DNA of 64,000 nt, taken from assembly GCF_963675165.1 (NCBI RefSeq), contig NC_087391.1:5612126-5676125 (forward strand). The letters run 5' to 3'. Positions within the stretch are counted from its first letter, which is position 1, and every line of letters begins with the position of its first letter. Position numbers and translations under genes: made by a program. The notes under the pieces were generated by a model. That model had not been told where the DNA came from, made no database searches, and worked only from the letters and a program-made list of their open reading frames with translations. The stretch is from Halichondria panicea (taxonomy: Eukaryota; Porifera; Demospongiae; Suberitida; Halichondriidae). Below, piece after piece: positions 14,245 through 26,700 of this stretch.

Positions 14245-17200
14245 ATGGCAGTCACTCAGGACAGCCTCACGGCACTGGCCGGCTACCTCACACAAACACT
14301 GTCTGAGAAGTATGATGTCCGCAAGCCTGCAGAAGATTACCTCATCTCAGTAGAGGGGAGCCCCAACTTCACCATGCTGCTATTGCAACTGATCGAGGCT
14401 GAGCAGGTGGACATCACCATTCGACTGGCAGCTGCCATTAACTTCAAGAATGTGATTAAACGAAACTGGAGAATTGTGGAGGATCAGGAGAACAAGGTAT
14501 ACATGTGATGAATTGATCGATCTATTGCCATTCAACCATTTTAGGCAATCATTGAGTATAATGCAATGTTATGTGTAGACATTAGTCATTGTGAAGAGTC
14601 TATATTCATGTAACTTGGTGTCTAAGCCTGCTTGCCTAATCCCCTCCCCTCCAGATATCTGCTGTGGACAGAGAGTTGGTGAAGAAGCACATTGTGGGCC
14701 TCATGTTGAAGACCCCTGAGGCCATACAGAGACAGCTCAGTGATGCCATCACCATCATTGGTGAGAATGCATTATCTTCTTTATTGTAATTACAATTCAG
14801 TGGACGTGTACTTGTGGGTGACAATCCGATTAGTGTGTGCGCTTGTATAGCTTGGTTTTGGTTTAATGTGGTAAGTGGTTGCACTAGTGCAGGCCTAGGG
14901 AAATTACTGTTGACAAGGGTTATGACATGTATGGATTAAGATATGAGCTGTATACTGCTTCCTCACCAAGCTTTACCTTCCCTGCAGGTCGTGAGGACTT
15001 CCCGACAAAATGGGAGGGGCTGCTACAGGAAATGGTGAACCATTTTAAAAGCGGAGACTTCCACAAGATCAATGGCATCCTCCGCACCGCCCACTCGCTC
15101 ACTAAACGCTATCGCCACGAGTTCAAGTCGCAGGATCTGTGGACAGAGATCAAGTTTGTGTTGGAGCTGTTTGCTGAACCGTTCTCAGAGCTCTTCCAGT
15201 CCACCATTACTCTAGTGGGACAACACAGCGGCAACAAGCAAGCTCTGCAGGTGAGGAGATAGCTAGGGAAGGAATGAGGCTACAAGCACTTGATAATAGT
15301 GTGTGCGTGTAATTATAACTAGATTACGTTATAGTTATAACACGGGCACAAGGGATGTATGGAATATATTGCACTGAAGCACGAGGGCGCCAGCCCCGAG
15401 GGCTGAGTGCAATATATGCCAATGCAGCCCGAGTGCACGTGTTATAACTAGTTTATATCCCTAGGGCATAGCAACATACACTGTCCTAGTAACACAATAT
15501 AAACTGCACAAAAAAGACAGAGACAACTCTAGACACAGCTCCATCTCTTCTCTCTTCTAGACGCCAGTATCTGCATGCAGCGTGTAAGATTGGCATGACC
15601 GACGAATGGCTTGACCCAAAATTGTTGGAGTTCCAACGCTGAAATCTGCAAAACAGCCTCACCCCACTTCTGGTGCTGCAAAACAGCCCCGCCCCACTTA
15701 CTGCTGCAAAGAAACAACCCCACCCCACTACTCAGTGAATACATGTGTATTTACGGCCTCATAACCAAGCCAAGAAAGCTGCTTCTACACTGCTGCAAAA
15801 CAGCTCATGCCCCCAGCAAAAAGAGCCACTTCTAGTGCTACGGTGAAGCAGAATTGACATGCATCACGAGGACTAGGTCGATCTAGGAACACAGAATCTT
15901 CCACAAAATGAATCTTGGACAATTTTAAAACCTGCATGGTTGCAAGAAGAAACTCCAGCAGTGCTGAACAGACATTCCTGCATGGCTGGACATACTTTGA
16001 TACTTGTTATTTCTCATGCGTATTAATTTAATTTTAATTTAATTGTCTGTCTAATTGCCAGAGGGGCGTTTTGCGGTCAGTGCAATATGATTTTCAGCAG
16101 TGCAATATGACTTTCAGCAGTGCAATATGCTTCATATTGCACTTGGCAACAACGTAGCAACGGGATATAAATAACATAATATAATTTATGTAAGTGTGCA
16201 TTAAACAGGGAGGGGGGGGCATGAGTTGAACATCTTTCAACAGCCATAACTTCAGTACTACTGATCAAATGTCAAAAATTTTATGATTTTCTGAAAGCTT
16301 AGAAAGAGACCTTTCAAATGATGTGTTCGAATCCCAAATTTTGTTCGGACCATAATTTGTCATTTTTCGCCTTTGGACCATGGTATTGGGCCGAAATTGG
16401 CAAATTCTGTCATCTCTCAAATATGAACTTTGATGGTACCATTTTAAAGGTCTCTTTTTATGCTTTCAGAAAATCAGAAAATCTTTGAAATTGAAGCGAC
16501 GGAACTCAAGTTATGGCGACGGAAAGAGTTGTCAATTTAGATACTGTTTTCAAAATTACAATTACATCGTAAATACATACTCGACACACCATGTCTATCC
16601 TCTGTAGGTTCTGTTCAATTCTCTGCTGTTGATATGCAAAGTGTTCTTCAGTCTAACGTCTCAGGACCTTCCCGACGAATTCGCTGACGAGAAACTCGTG
16701 CCATGGATGAACCATTTCCACTCTCTCCTCACGACCACCGACAAACTGTTGGAGACTGACGATGACGAAGAAGCCGGTCCACTAGAGCTTGTCAAATCAC
16801 AAATCTGCGAGATAGCTGCTATGTTTGCACAGAAATACGATGAAGATTTCTCGACCTATCTCCCACAATTTGTGCAGTCCATTTGGAATCTACTAGTATC
16901 CACGGATATCAAGCCCAAACACGATCATCTTGTGTCCAATTCTCTCGAGTTTTTAGCGTCCGTTTCCGAGCGACCTACCTACAAAGATTTGTTTGCTGAC
17001 CCCACCACATTGCGTAGCATCTGCGAGAAAGTGATTATTCCAAACATCCAGTTTAGAGAAGCCGACGAAGAATTATTCGAGGACAACCCTGAGGAATATC
17101 TACGACGCGATCTAGAAGGATCAGATATTGGCACAAGACGCCACTCCGCGTGCAATCTCGTCCGTAGCCTTTGTCGTTTTTTCGAAGCTCCTGTGACTGA

Positions 17201-18905
17201 GATTTTCACTGCCCACATAATGACAATGCTGCAACAGTATGCTACCGACCCTGCTGGCCATTGGAAGGCTAAGGACTCTGCACTTTATCTCATCACGGCC
17301 ATTGCTGCTCGCTCCAAAACAAGCAAACACGGCATCACAAAGACGAGCGATTTAGTGAATATCACAGACATCTTTGCCTCCCAGTGCCTTCCTGAACTAC
17401 AGAAGCCTAATCTAGCCGAGCAACCTGTTCTGCGAGCCGATTCCATTCGTTATTTGACCATATTCCGGTCTCTACTACCTAAAGAGGTCTTACTGAGTGC
17501 TCTGCCCCTCCTCTGCCATCACCTCACCTCACCTCAGCACGTTGTACACACCTATGCCGCTCACTGTCTGGAGAAGCTATGTATAATACGAGGACCCGAT
17601 GGCAACGCTATATTGCAAGCTGCCGACATACAACCACACTTTGACGCACTGGTGGGGAACCTGTTCGGAATATTCAAGATACAAGGCTCAGAGCAAAACG
17701 AATACGCCATGAAGGCCATTCTTCGTGCCATGTCTACCATGCAGGACAAAGTGGCCCCATACTCCGACACTCTCCTCAAGGAGCTCTCTAAGAAGCTCGC
17801 AGAAGTGAGCCAAAACCCCAGCAAACCCCACTTCAACCACTACCTGTTTGAATCAATTTGTTGCATCATTCGCCATTCTTGTCGTGTGAACATCTCTCTG
17901 GTTGAACAGTTTGAATCATCGTTGTTTCCACTTATTGAGAGTATTTTGGTGAGAGATGTGAGTGAGTTCCTTCCGTACGTGTTCCAAATCCTCTCTCTGC
18001 TCTTGGAGCTCCGCCCACTTCCCATTCCACAGCCTTATATGGTCATCTACCCTCTGTTACTTACGCCGGGTCTATGGGAACGCACTGGCAACGTGCCTGC
18101 TCTGGTTAGACTGCTCCAAGCATTTATTGTGAAGGCCCCTTCTGATGTCGTGACCGAGGATAAACTGTCCGCTTTGTTGGGAGTCTTTCAGAAACTAATT
18201 GCGTCAAAAACCAACGATCACGAAGGATTTTACCTCATCAGCAGTTTGGTGGAAAGTCTGGAGCCTTCTGTACTAGCATCACAACTCAAAGGCATTTTCA
18301 CACTGTTATTTCAACGCCTTACGAGCAGTAAGACCACCAAATACATCAAGGGTCTGTTGGTTTTTTTCTCACTCTTTGCCGGCAAGTACGGAGGCTCGCA
18401 ACTCATTCTGACTATCGACTCGATTCAGCCCAAGCTGTTCCAAATGGTTGTACAGAGATTGTTTCTCCTCGACGTACAGAAAGTGAGCGGAACAACAGAG
18501 AGGAAGATTTGTGCCGTTGGAATCACCAAACTGCTCACTGAAACCCCGGAGATGTTATCACCTCCGTACGTTGACCTTTGGACCTCCCTCCTCCAAGCTC
18601 TCATCAGTTTATTCGAGCTCCCCCAAGACGACACGCTACCAGACGATGAACATTTTATTGAAATCGAGGACACCCCTGGTTATCAGACGGCCTTCTCTCA
18701 GCTGATATTTGCCGGGATCAAAGAGCATGACCCGTTTGGAGGTGTGGTCCCGAATGTCAAGGCCCATCTCGCTACCAGTCTACACAAACTGTCCACACAG
18801 TACCCGGGAAAGTTACAGGGAATGATTCAAGCTGGGTTAACGGCCGAGGCCACGCGCTACTTACAGCAGTATCTGCAGTTAGCTAACGTTTCAACTCTTA
18901 TGTAG
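14245..18905 (+). CDS. CSE1L: Exportin-2 (CSE1L/CAS), importin-alpha re-exporter
   Basis: Four exons: 14245-14496, 14655-14760, 14988-15250, 16608-18905; 972 aa, against 971 in human. Exportin-2 is a HEAT-repeat karyopherin that carries importin-alpha back to the cytoplasm with RanGTP. Similarity runs the whole length: the importin-beta N-terminal region (RRPAE-like RKPAEDYL, FKNVIKRNWRIVEDQENK), REDFPTKWEGLLQEMVNHF, FKSGDFHKINGILRTAHSL, ICEKVIIPN, YLRRDLEGSDIGTRR, WERTGNVPALVRLLQAF and the C-terminal IEDTPGYQTAFSQLIFAG. The last exon is a single 2.3-kb block. ATG 14245 matches the family N-terminus; the upstream sequence cgtgcag just before it may be the acceptor of a 5' UTR intron. Intron 3 is large (1.36 kb) and filled with repeats. 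Confidence 0.97.
15310..16180. mobile_element. Non-autonomous inverted-repeat element(s) in CSE1L intron 3
   Basis: The left part is strongly palindromic: agttataacacg (15333 on) pairs with cgtgttataact near 15438, enclosing atatattgcact / agtgcaatatat. The right part (16080-16160) repeats cagtgcaatatga three times and ends in its own hairpin of gtgcaatatg / catattgcac. Outer segments tttatatccc...gcaac (left) and gcaac gggatataaa (right) are inverted relative to each other. This suggests one composite or two nested MITE-like elements. No transposase is seen; the exact ends are uncertain. Confidence 0.5.
16233..16528. mobile_element. Foldback MITE, copy A
   Basis: About 296 bp made of two long inverted arms of about 90 bp. 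The left arm starts tctttcaacagccataactt; the reverse complement of the right end starts ctctttccgtcgccataact. Each arm contains ttttctgaaagc...aaagagacctttcaaa. The centre contains ccatggtattgggccgaaat. It has no coding capacity. Copies at 25990, 40895 and (partial) 49103 share arms and centre. Confidence 0.85.
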
Positions 18906-19230
18906 TTAAAGAGTGTTTTAGTGACTGTGTATCTGCTACTCTATAATAATGTGTTTAATACGGCAATGATTATTATTGATTTGTGAAATAATTATTGTTG
19001 ACGGTAATTTGTGTGTATAAAATTGTCACTAAAATTAACCCACACCCATTCGATCATGCATAGAGTTGCTTATAAACACACACGGACATCGACATGCAGA
19101 GCTCAAAATTGATACATTGTATATAGACTTGTATAATTATATCATAAGCACAGTTCCTGAGTCCATTATACATAATTAATTAATTACTACAGGACATGTA
19201 TTTAAGGTAGTTTCTCTGTTAGTGCGGCCT
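18906..19230. other. Convergent 3' intergenic region CSE1L / EPDR-A
   Basis: The 325 bp between convergent stop codons. It is AT-rich with several ataatt runs, and no gene or repeat is recognised. It presumably holds the two polyadenylation regions. Confidence 0.6.
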
Positions 19231-20144
19231 CTACTGGCAGTTGGAGGGTGGGATGAACCGCTCGGGGACATCTCCAAGAGCAACGTCATAGAAACTGCAC
19301 GTTAGAGGGGCATTAATCAACACTTGATCGTCCACATACACACCATGCAGCATGAGTGTATAATTATATGAAATTACAGAGAAGACAAACCTCTGCCTGA
19401 GAATATCCCCTGACTCAAGGCGGTGCAACTCTGAAACAGGAATGCAGCCTACGCTAGTCCAGACACCCATATAGCGACCACCTAAAGAAACACAAACCAT
19501 CAATGACACATACTCACTAGCTACCAGTATGCCATTACCTCTTGGGGAGGTACCACTCCACAGGTCTACTGTAACACCAATCTTTATTCCTGCATTGCTC
19601 CCAATGACGGCCTCTCCAAGTGGCCTTGCATCTGGGGGAATTCCCACTGGATGGAACACGATATCATCTGGTAGATCTCTTTTTTTACACTCTTTGCTCG
19701 TCAGGTTCACAATGTACATCATTTTCTGTATAATCCGGCAAACACAGCATGCAGTGGTAGTAATCAATGATTAATAAAGCTCACCTCTTTGAAGAAAAAG
19801 AAGGTGTCAAAGTAATCACGAGTGGGATTTGTGAAGTTGTCAATGGACTCATCAATTCTAATCCTCTGATTTGTAGCATCGTAGGTAATGTTGGCAAAGA
19901 CATCGAAGGTTCTCCTGGAGTCAATCTAAATAGAGTTTGAGCAAACATTTAGTCAGTACTGCACAAGTAACTCATAGCTAGCTTTTACCTCAAACAACTT
20001 TGCAGTCCATACTGGTGGAGAAACTGCACAAGGACAATGGCTGGATATTAAATACTAATAGGGACATGACTTACCACAGCGCTGTGGCTCCTGTGCACTC
20101 ACACCCAATAGGCATACTGCTGCGAATACTAGATAAGCATACAT
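19231..20144 (-). CDS. Ependymin-related secreted protein A
   Basis: Five exons (minus): 20075-20144, 19989-20023, 19785-19925, 19539-19725, 19231-19481; 227 aa. Start ATG at 20144 gives a signal peptide (about 1-17) ending VSA-QEP. The body shows the ependymin-related pattern: PPVWTAKLFE, ITYDATNQRIRI, a DYFDTFFFFKE strand, YIVNLTSKECKKRDLP, the IPPDARPLGEAVIGSNAG block, W-x-G, and a C-terminal SFYDV...IPPSNC. Members are secreted, calcium- or lipid-binding fold proteins; sponges and other invertebrates often have many copies. It lies in tandem with paralogue B (20835-21747), with matching exon borders for the first four exons. The last exon of A is undivided where B has two. The biological role is unknown. 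Confidence 0.8.
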
Positions 20145-20834
20145 CTTTAGAAGTCTTGGATCAAGAGAATCTTCAACTTAGCTAGCTAGCCGTCTCTCTG
20201 TACTACTGCACTGATTGCAGAGTAGCCACACCCCCTTTTAGGCCGTTGTCGTACTATCCAGCCAATCAGATTACCTCGTATCGTTACCACTGTGAATGTG
20301 TGCAGTGCTACATGCAGCACTTTTTACAGCACACTCCCCTAAAAACATGTTATGACATTGTTGTCATTGGCTGCTACCCAGTAGATGATTTTGATTAGCA
20401 ATCTTGTATAATTTATACATGCAGCACTTTGCATAACACGTTATGAATGTTTTCTTTGGCTGCCAACCCAAACAGGTGTGCTTTGATTACATGCAGCACT
20501 TTGGCTTCCCACACACACCCCTATAAACACATTAATGTTTTTTTTGCACACACACTAAGCAATCAAGATCCAATAAACCACCATCTGTTACAACTTAGCG
20601 CTGTTTTTTCTGGCCTAATCAAATAGTCAATGTCACTAGTATAGTTTACAGTCGTATGTAGTTAGCGTGAAATTCATATTTATGTATTATTATAGTTTAT
20701 ATATAGTTAGTTGGAGATATCATAAATTATGCATCCACAATGTCATGTATATAACGGTACACTATTCACGCTCATATACATGTACGGCATTATAGTACAA
20801 GTAATGTTTTTAGTCAGTGCACTTTTGCAGTAGT
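20145..20834. repeat. EPDR-A/EPDR-B intergenic region with diverged 100-bp repeats
   Basis: The 690-bp spacer holds three diverged direct copies (about 20305-20560) of a unit that starts acatgcagcactttt and continues with gttatga and attg-ttggctgc. The region holds the promoter of EPDR-A and the 3' end of EPDR-B. No coding potential is seen. Confidence 0.55.
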
Positions 20835-21747
20835 TCACATGCAATCCGGAGGTATATCAAACACATTGGGGTCTTTGATACCCAAAGTCAGGTCAAAGAA
20901 ACTGTAACGAAGAGAAAGAGAGGGAGGGAATAATGGCATAGCCAGTTAGAAACACGTGTTACGTACCTCCAATGGGAGATACTTCTGTCTCTTTGACTGA
21001 TAAAGGTATCACTGACAGGCACGCAAAGATGATCCACTGGAATCCACTCTCCAGCATAACGACCTAAAACAAGGGAGTATTAATTATCATACATTGAATC
21101 ACATGAGTTCTCACCTCGAGGAGTTTCAGCCTCATACACTTGCACCCTCACACCAGCACCAGGAAACGCTGCGGTACCTATCTCCAGCTCCCCCTCCAAG
21201 CGAGCACCCAAGGGCACACCAACTTCACGGAACGGCTCATTCAGAGTGAACTTCTCACACTCCTTAGTCTTCAAATTGAGTTTATACCCCATTTTCTGCA
21301 ATGGAATGGAGGATCCGACTTAATTGATATACTCAACAACAAACAAATTAAAACTTACTTCCTGGTGCAGGAAGAGCTCATCATAGTAGTCTTTCTCCTG
21401 GTCGCTCTCTATGAAGACCTCCTCAATAATCCTAGTCCTCATGTTCTCAGCATCATACGAGATCTTGGCAAGTCTGTCAAACTTTGGGTTTGACTACAAG
21501 AGAAGAGGGCAAGGGGACTATCAAGTGCACGGAACTACACACAATATAGTGCTCTTACCTCAAACAGCCTTGCCTCCCAAACTGGTGGTGTGTCTAAATG
21601 GTGCATGCAAATCGAAAAATAAACGTGCATGCTAAACTTGGACTATAATAAATTATACAGTGTACTGTAACTGCACTCACCACATTTCAATTGAGCTGCA
21701 GAAATGCTCACTAGAGCGGCGAAGAACAGAAGACAAAGCTTATCCAT
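20835..21747 (-). CDS. Ependymin-related secreted protein B
   Basis: Six exons (minus): 21681-21747, 21559-21593, 21359-21493, 21115-21295, 20967-21063, 20835-20901; 193 aa. The signal peptide (about 1-18, MDKLCLLFFAALVSISAA) is followed by PPVWEARLFE, ISYDAENMRTRIIEE, DYYDELFLHQE, YKLNLKTKECEKFTL, a VPLGARLEGELEIGTAAFPG block, and the C-terminal FFDLTLGIKDPNVFDIPPDC that is characteristic of the family. It is a tandem duplicate of EPDR-A and the better match to the family at its C-terminus. It begins only 128 bp from the divergent CCDC85-like gene. Function within the sponge is unknown; an extracellular role is inferred from the signal peptide. Confidence 0.82.
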
Positions 21748-21875
21748 TTTAGCTGACTAGCTACTTGTTCAAGTTTGCTATAGTCTGCAGTTAATTTTGT
21801 GGGTGAATTTGCTGTGATACTTCTAGCACATGACAAGCATTCCTCTGCAAACCAGCCCCTCCCCCCTTTTCAGCA
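21748..21875. promoter_or_regulatory. Compact bidirectional promoter EPDR-B / CCDC85
   Basis: Only 128 bp lie between the two divergent start codons. A C-rich stretch (cagcccctccccccttttca) sits just upstream of the CCDC85 ATG. No TATA box is seen. Confidence 0.6.
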
Positions 21876-23145
21876 ATGGCTACTGATACACAGCAAAGAA
21901 CTGAGGTAATCCAGATTCTGTTAGCTACTTGTCATCTATTGTATTGAATGAATTGTGTTTGTCTAGATGAGCACACAAGAGCATCTTGCTCGTGAGAACA
22001 AGGAGCTGAGAAGTCGATGCCATTTCCTTGAGAACGATCAACAGAGAAGTAAATATCTGGCCCTAGAGTGGCAGAACTTTGGCAAGTACACTGCACAAGT
22101 ACTCAAGAATGAGGCGGAGACAGCGGACAAGAAATTAAAGTATTTGGAAACACGAGTGGAGGACTTGAGGATGGAAAACAAAGAACTAAAAGATGTTTGC
22201 TTGTATCTTGACCAGACGCAAGCTGGAGACTCGAAACTCACTCCTCCAGAACTTTCAGAACTATTAGCTCAAACTAAGTTCCTATCAAAACTGAACCTGC
22301 AGGGTCTAGTCCCACACCTGTCTGATTCAGTAGGGGCTCTTAAGAGCAGTACAGCCACCACCGGGCCGTCACTACCCCCAGACACTGAACTGGGACAGGC
22401 AATTGCTGAACTGGGAAAGAGAGTGAAGAGGCTGGAGACAGAGAAACTAGAACTGGTTAAGGTATAGCCGTTCATAGTTAGTGTTATGTATCACTGCATG
22501 CATGGTGACCTAACTGTCTACTATAGGGTAATGATGTTTTGTCCACCAATATGGCGGTTTTAAATTTGGCAATCTTCAGTAAAATTCGCCGAATTGCCAA
22601 ATTTTACCGCTATACGGCATAATTTATGTCATGCTACATTATTTTTTAGTCCCTTTCAGCTGCTCATATGCTAGTGGCCAACACTCACAGTCCAGCCAGT
22701 GGTTCCTTTCAGGGCAGTGCTGCTCCTCGGGTGATTGAGCATCCTCCAAAGATGAAGCCACTGTTAATGAGAGGTGGACAAGAAGAGGTGGATGGAGGGA
22801 GAACTACAAGAGACGTATCCCCGGAGACCATTGCCAACGCAGTAATGGTACTATTAAAACGAACGCAATTAAAGCTAGGCCTATATATACCTGCAATTAT
22901 TTTCATTGCTGCAGCTCTATAGACAATATTTATGACCATGCACATGCACATGCAGCTGCTGGACATGATACAGAGGGTGGATGCGGCAGAGGTCAATGGG
23001 TACACTGATTGCATGGAGGAGGCAGAGGTGGAGACACTCAAGATCCTGATAGCTGTAAGCCATTATCCGACTCAACACATGCTCCCATTAATATCATTAC
23101 GTGCAGATTGCTTGGCAGAGAATTCAAGAGCAAACTTCCATATAG
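21876..23145 (+). CDS. CCDC85: CCDC85-family coiled-coil protein
   Basis: Five exons: 21876-21905, 21967-22461, 22650-22841, 22956-23054, 23107-23145; 284 aa. CCDC85A/B/C proteins are adaptor proteins of cell junctions, binding p120-type catenins, and of transcriptional regulation. The N-terminal block is the family hallmark: ENKELRSRCHFLENDQQRSK, EWQNFGKYTAQVLKNE, LKYLETRVEDLRMENKELK and VCLYLDQTQ, an extended coiled coil. The middle is a Ser/Pro/Gly-rich linker. The end, VETLKILIAIAWQRIQ, aligns with the conserved C-terminal helix EKAIVREMCNVVWRKL of vertebrate members. The first exon supplies only MATDTQQRTE. The last two exons were joined because they restore that C-terminal helix. The tail is short (12 residues after the last splice). 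Confidence 0.85.
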
Positions 23146-23773
23146 ACTAGACATCTAGACATCTAGTACAAGTTGTGTAAAGTTGTTTGTTCCATGTCGG
23201 AAATTGAAAGAGTGCACAATGTTAATGAATGTAAAATTATGACAAACATTAAATAGCTAAGCAAAAAGTCGATTGGACAGTACAATTCTACTGACTTGTT
23301 TGGCGTCCTAAGGCAGCTATAAATTCATTGTTTTTGTGAACACTCAACTAAACCTACAGCTAAGATCAAGAGGTATAGCTACCAGAGGAAGACTTCTCAG
23401 CAATCGATAGGAACAAGATTATATGAGCTAGCTATGGGGTAAGTGTATTGCCCAGACCACCCTATAATTAATAATTATCATGACTTGCATCCTATATACT
23501 TTATTATTTAATTTTGCATAATTATTGCAGAAAGATATTTCTTCACCAGTATGTATATCATTTTGGCTTTATGTTTTGTACATGTATTGATATTCATGTT
23601 GAATTTATTATAAAAATATATATTGAAAAATTGCAAAAACAGTGAAAGGACAAGTACCAACACTCGTATATACTGAAGTGCTAATCCCTTGTATTAGCTA
23701 AGCTACAGAACGTGTGATTAATAAAAACATTTGGCGTTATAAGCACAAGTTACAAGCAGCTATAAAGTCATGT
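23146..23773. other. Convergent 3' intergenic region CCDC85 / cpRAS
   Basis: A 628-bp AT-rich spacer between two stop codons, with no gene, inverted repeat or tandem repeat recognised. It presumably contains both 3' UTRs. Confidence 0.55.
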
Positions 23774-26700
23774 TCATGTGAACTTGTAGTCATAGTATTG
23801 CTGTTGCTCTGCCTCTCCTGTCTTGCGCTGAGACACGAGCTCCCTCTTGGCTGCTCCTGACAGGAACTGATTCACGTTTGCGTTACGGTTAGTATGGAGC
23901 ATCTTGGCAGCTGAGTCGGACACCCCGCGTCCCGAGTGCCTCTCCTCTGCCATGAGGGTGGAGTCCATTGTGTTAACTGCCTCGTGGAAGATGGCATGCT
24001 CCTCTTGTTGTCTGTCAGACTGGGCACCACGGCGTAGGAGACAGTTCACAGAGTGTCTGGAGGGGGGGGGGGGTAAATAAATACAACCCACCAAGCGAGC
24101 ACCTAATGTGTCATGTGATTAAGAACGGAGTATAAGGCTAGCATTAGCAATGAATGTACTGCAAGTGAAATACACAACACACACGATAAGATAGTACTTA
24201 CAGTGTTTGTCTGGCCTCCTGTATCTTCCCCTCTTGAGCAAGCTGTGCTGACCTTTGCACTGCAGCCACACCCACTACAGCGACGTTAGCCTTGCTCTCC
24301 ATCACCTCTCTGTCTCTGGTGACCTCCCGAGACTGAGTGATGACACGCAACCACTTGGAGCCATCCTTGCGACGATAACGGATCTGAACCTGCAACCAGG
24401 GCAGGGAAACAAAAGCATCAAATGTTGTAATTTCAAGTATAATTATGTGTCTGTTAGGATCCAATAAGCTTTGGCTTAATAGCAAGCAAGCTCTTTCAAA
24501 AAACACGTAAGTAATATTGTCCGTTACCACTACATGTAACTGCTGATAAGCTACAAACGTTATCCTAATCACATAATTCTACAGACCAGAGCTTTGCTAT
24601 ACGTTACTAACGCTAACCTGAAAAGGCAGTGCAGAAATGTTCTTGAGTTTGGTAGCATCCACCACAAAGCTGAGACTAACATCAGACTGCTTGAGGGCGT
24701 TACCCACGGTCTCCTTCACCACCGGACACAGTTTAGACTCCGAGGGACGGTCCACTCTCACAGTAGGGTGGAGGTAATACATTAGCTCCACTTCAGTGGC
24801 CACAGTCGGATTCTGTGAGATGAGTCTTATCTGTCGTACCATCTCGAGAGGGTGGAGGATGTTGACAGTGCCATTAGTGATGGTGGCACACGCAGAGAGG
24901 GCCTCCATTGCACAGGTGGCCCCTTCAATACCCAGTACAGATACAGAGGTGTGGGAGGCAGCCGCATGCTCGCCCATCTAGTGAGAAGAGGGTTAAAACA
25001 GTTAGAGTAAAATGAGCTGGGTATTAAAATAGTAACTGATTTTAGATCCCACTTTTTGCTAACTAGAACTATATAGCAACATCACATAATTTGTATGCTC
25101 ACAAGCAATCTATGCATATACATGGCTACAAGCAATTTATACACCCACTGGGAACTGCAGCTCATACTTCAACAGAGCTATCTCTATACACGTGGCATAG
25201 TGGTGCATGGGAGGTATAGTATTCATACACTCCTGGTAGTACATACATCAACAAGAACTTACGGTGGTATAAAACGAGGCATCATTCTGCTGCCCTCCCC
25301 CTAAGTTGCCCACGCCCACATTGCTCACACCGTCAGTACACAGAATGATTTCGGCCGAGGGGAAGTTTGAAGCCATTCCCACACAGAGTGCTAGTGCTGG
25401 ACCCAGCGCTGTGGTACCTCCAGTGGACAGTCCACCCACGCATGCCTTGACATCACTAGGCAAGGAATAAACACGTGCACTAGCTGTATGTGTGTGTGCT
25501 AGCTGTGTGCTGTATACATGTAACTGTGTTTGTAGATTAATTGTTTGAGGATACAAATTATGTAATTTTGCTAGCTCAAGTTACAATCTAGATCATGGGC
25601 ATTAGTGTATCTATGTGTGTTATAGTGTCCCAAAGCCCGAGGGCATAGCAGTCACATACTACACAGTGGCTGTACATACTGCTTACCCGAGTGAGTCTTG
25701 TATTTCCCTGAGAGACAGATCACTACCAAATGTCTGACCAGTCTTCATAAGAGCATGATAGTCGGTAAGGCTACCACTGTCTAGTTTACTCTTCCCACTT
25801 CCACCGTCCCCAAGATACTCAACATTGTTGTCAAATGCTATCAGAGCAACCTGCAGCAAAGGAAGTCACACTGAGGGAGGCTCACACATACATGTAAATG
25901 TAATTTTTGTTATGAAACTTCAATGGTAACTTCATCAGCTACCATTGCTTCTCCATGCAATTCAATACTGGTGAATATGGCTCGGGGGACTCTTTCAGTC
26001 GCCATAACTTGAGTTCCGTCGGTTCAATTTCAACGATTTTATGATTTTATGAAAGCTTAGAAAGATACCTTTCAAATGGTACCATCAATGTTCATATTTA
26101 GGAAATCAAAGAATTTGCTAATTTCAGCCCAATACCATGGATTATATAGCCCATGGTCCAAAGGCAAAAAATGCCAAATTAGGGCCTCAACCAAATTTTG
26201 GATTTGAACACATCATTTGAAAAGTCTCTTTCTAAGCTTTCAGAAAATCAGAAAATTTTTGAAATTGGATCATCAGAACTAAAGTTAATGGCTGTTGAAA
26301 GAGATTCAACTTATTTCATCCCTACTTCGACTGACCTTGTTCTGAGGATCTGTGAGAGCCATTCTCTCGATATGCCTGCTAACAGCCTCCTTTATAGCCT
26401 CCAGACGTGAGATATGACGAGTGCCTCCTCCCCCTCCCCTCCCAGTGACTGAAGTCCACTCTGCTTGTAGGGCTGGCACCTCGGTAGTGGTACACATAGA
26501 CCCACTCACGTCCACGGCAAATATCACCATGGTACTGCGATTAGAAGGCTTTTTAGTGCTGTCGGCAGTAGCAGAGTCGTTATCAGGCTTTTCCTTGTCA
26601 TTTGGTACCTCCACTGGCTCCAGGATGTAGTCTGTAAAGGATGATGTTGGGACAGCCTCAGGGGAAATATCGACATCGTGATTATCCTCCGAGCAGAATT

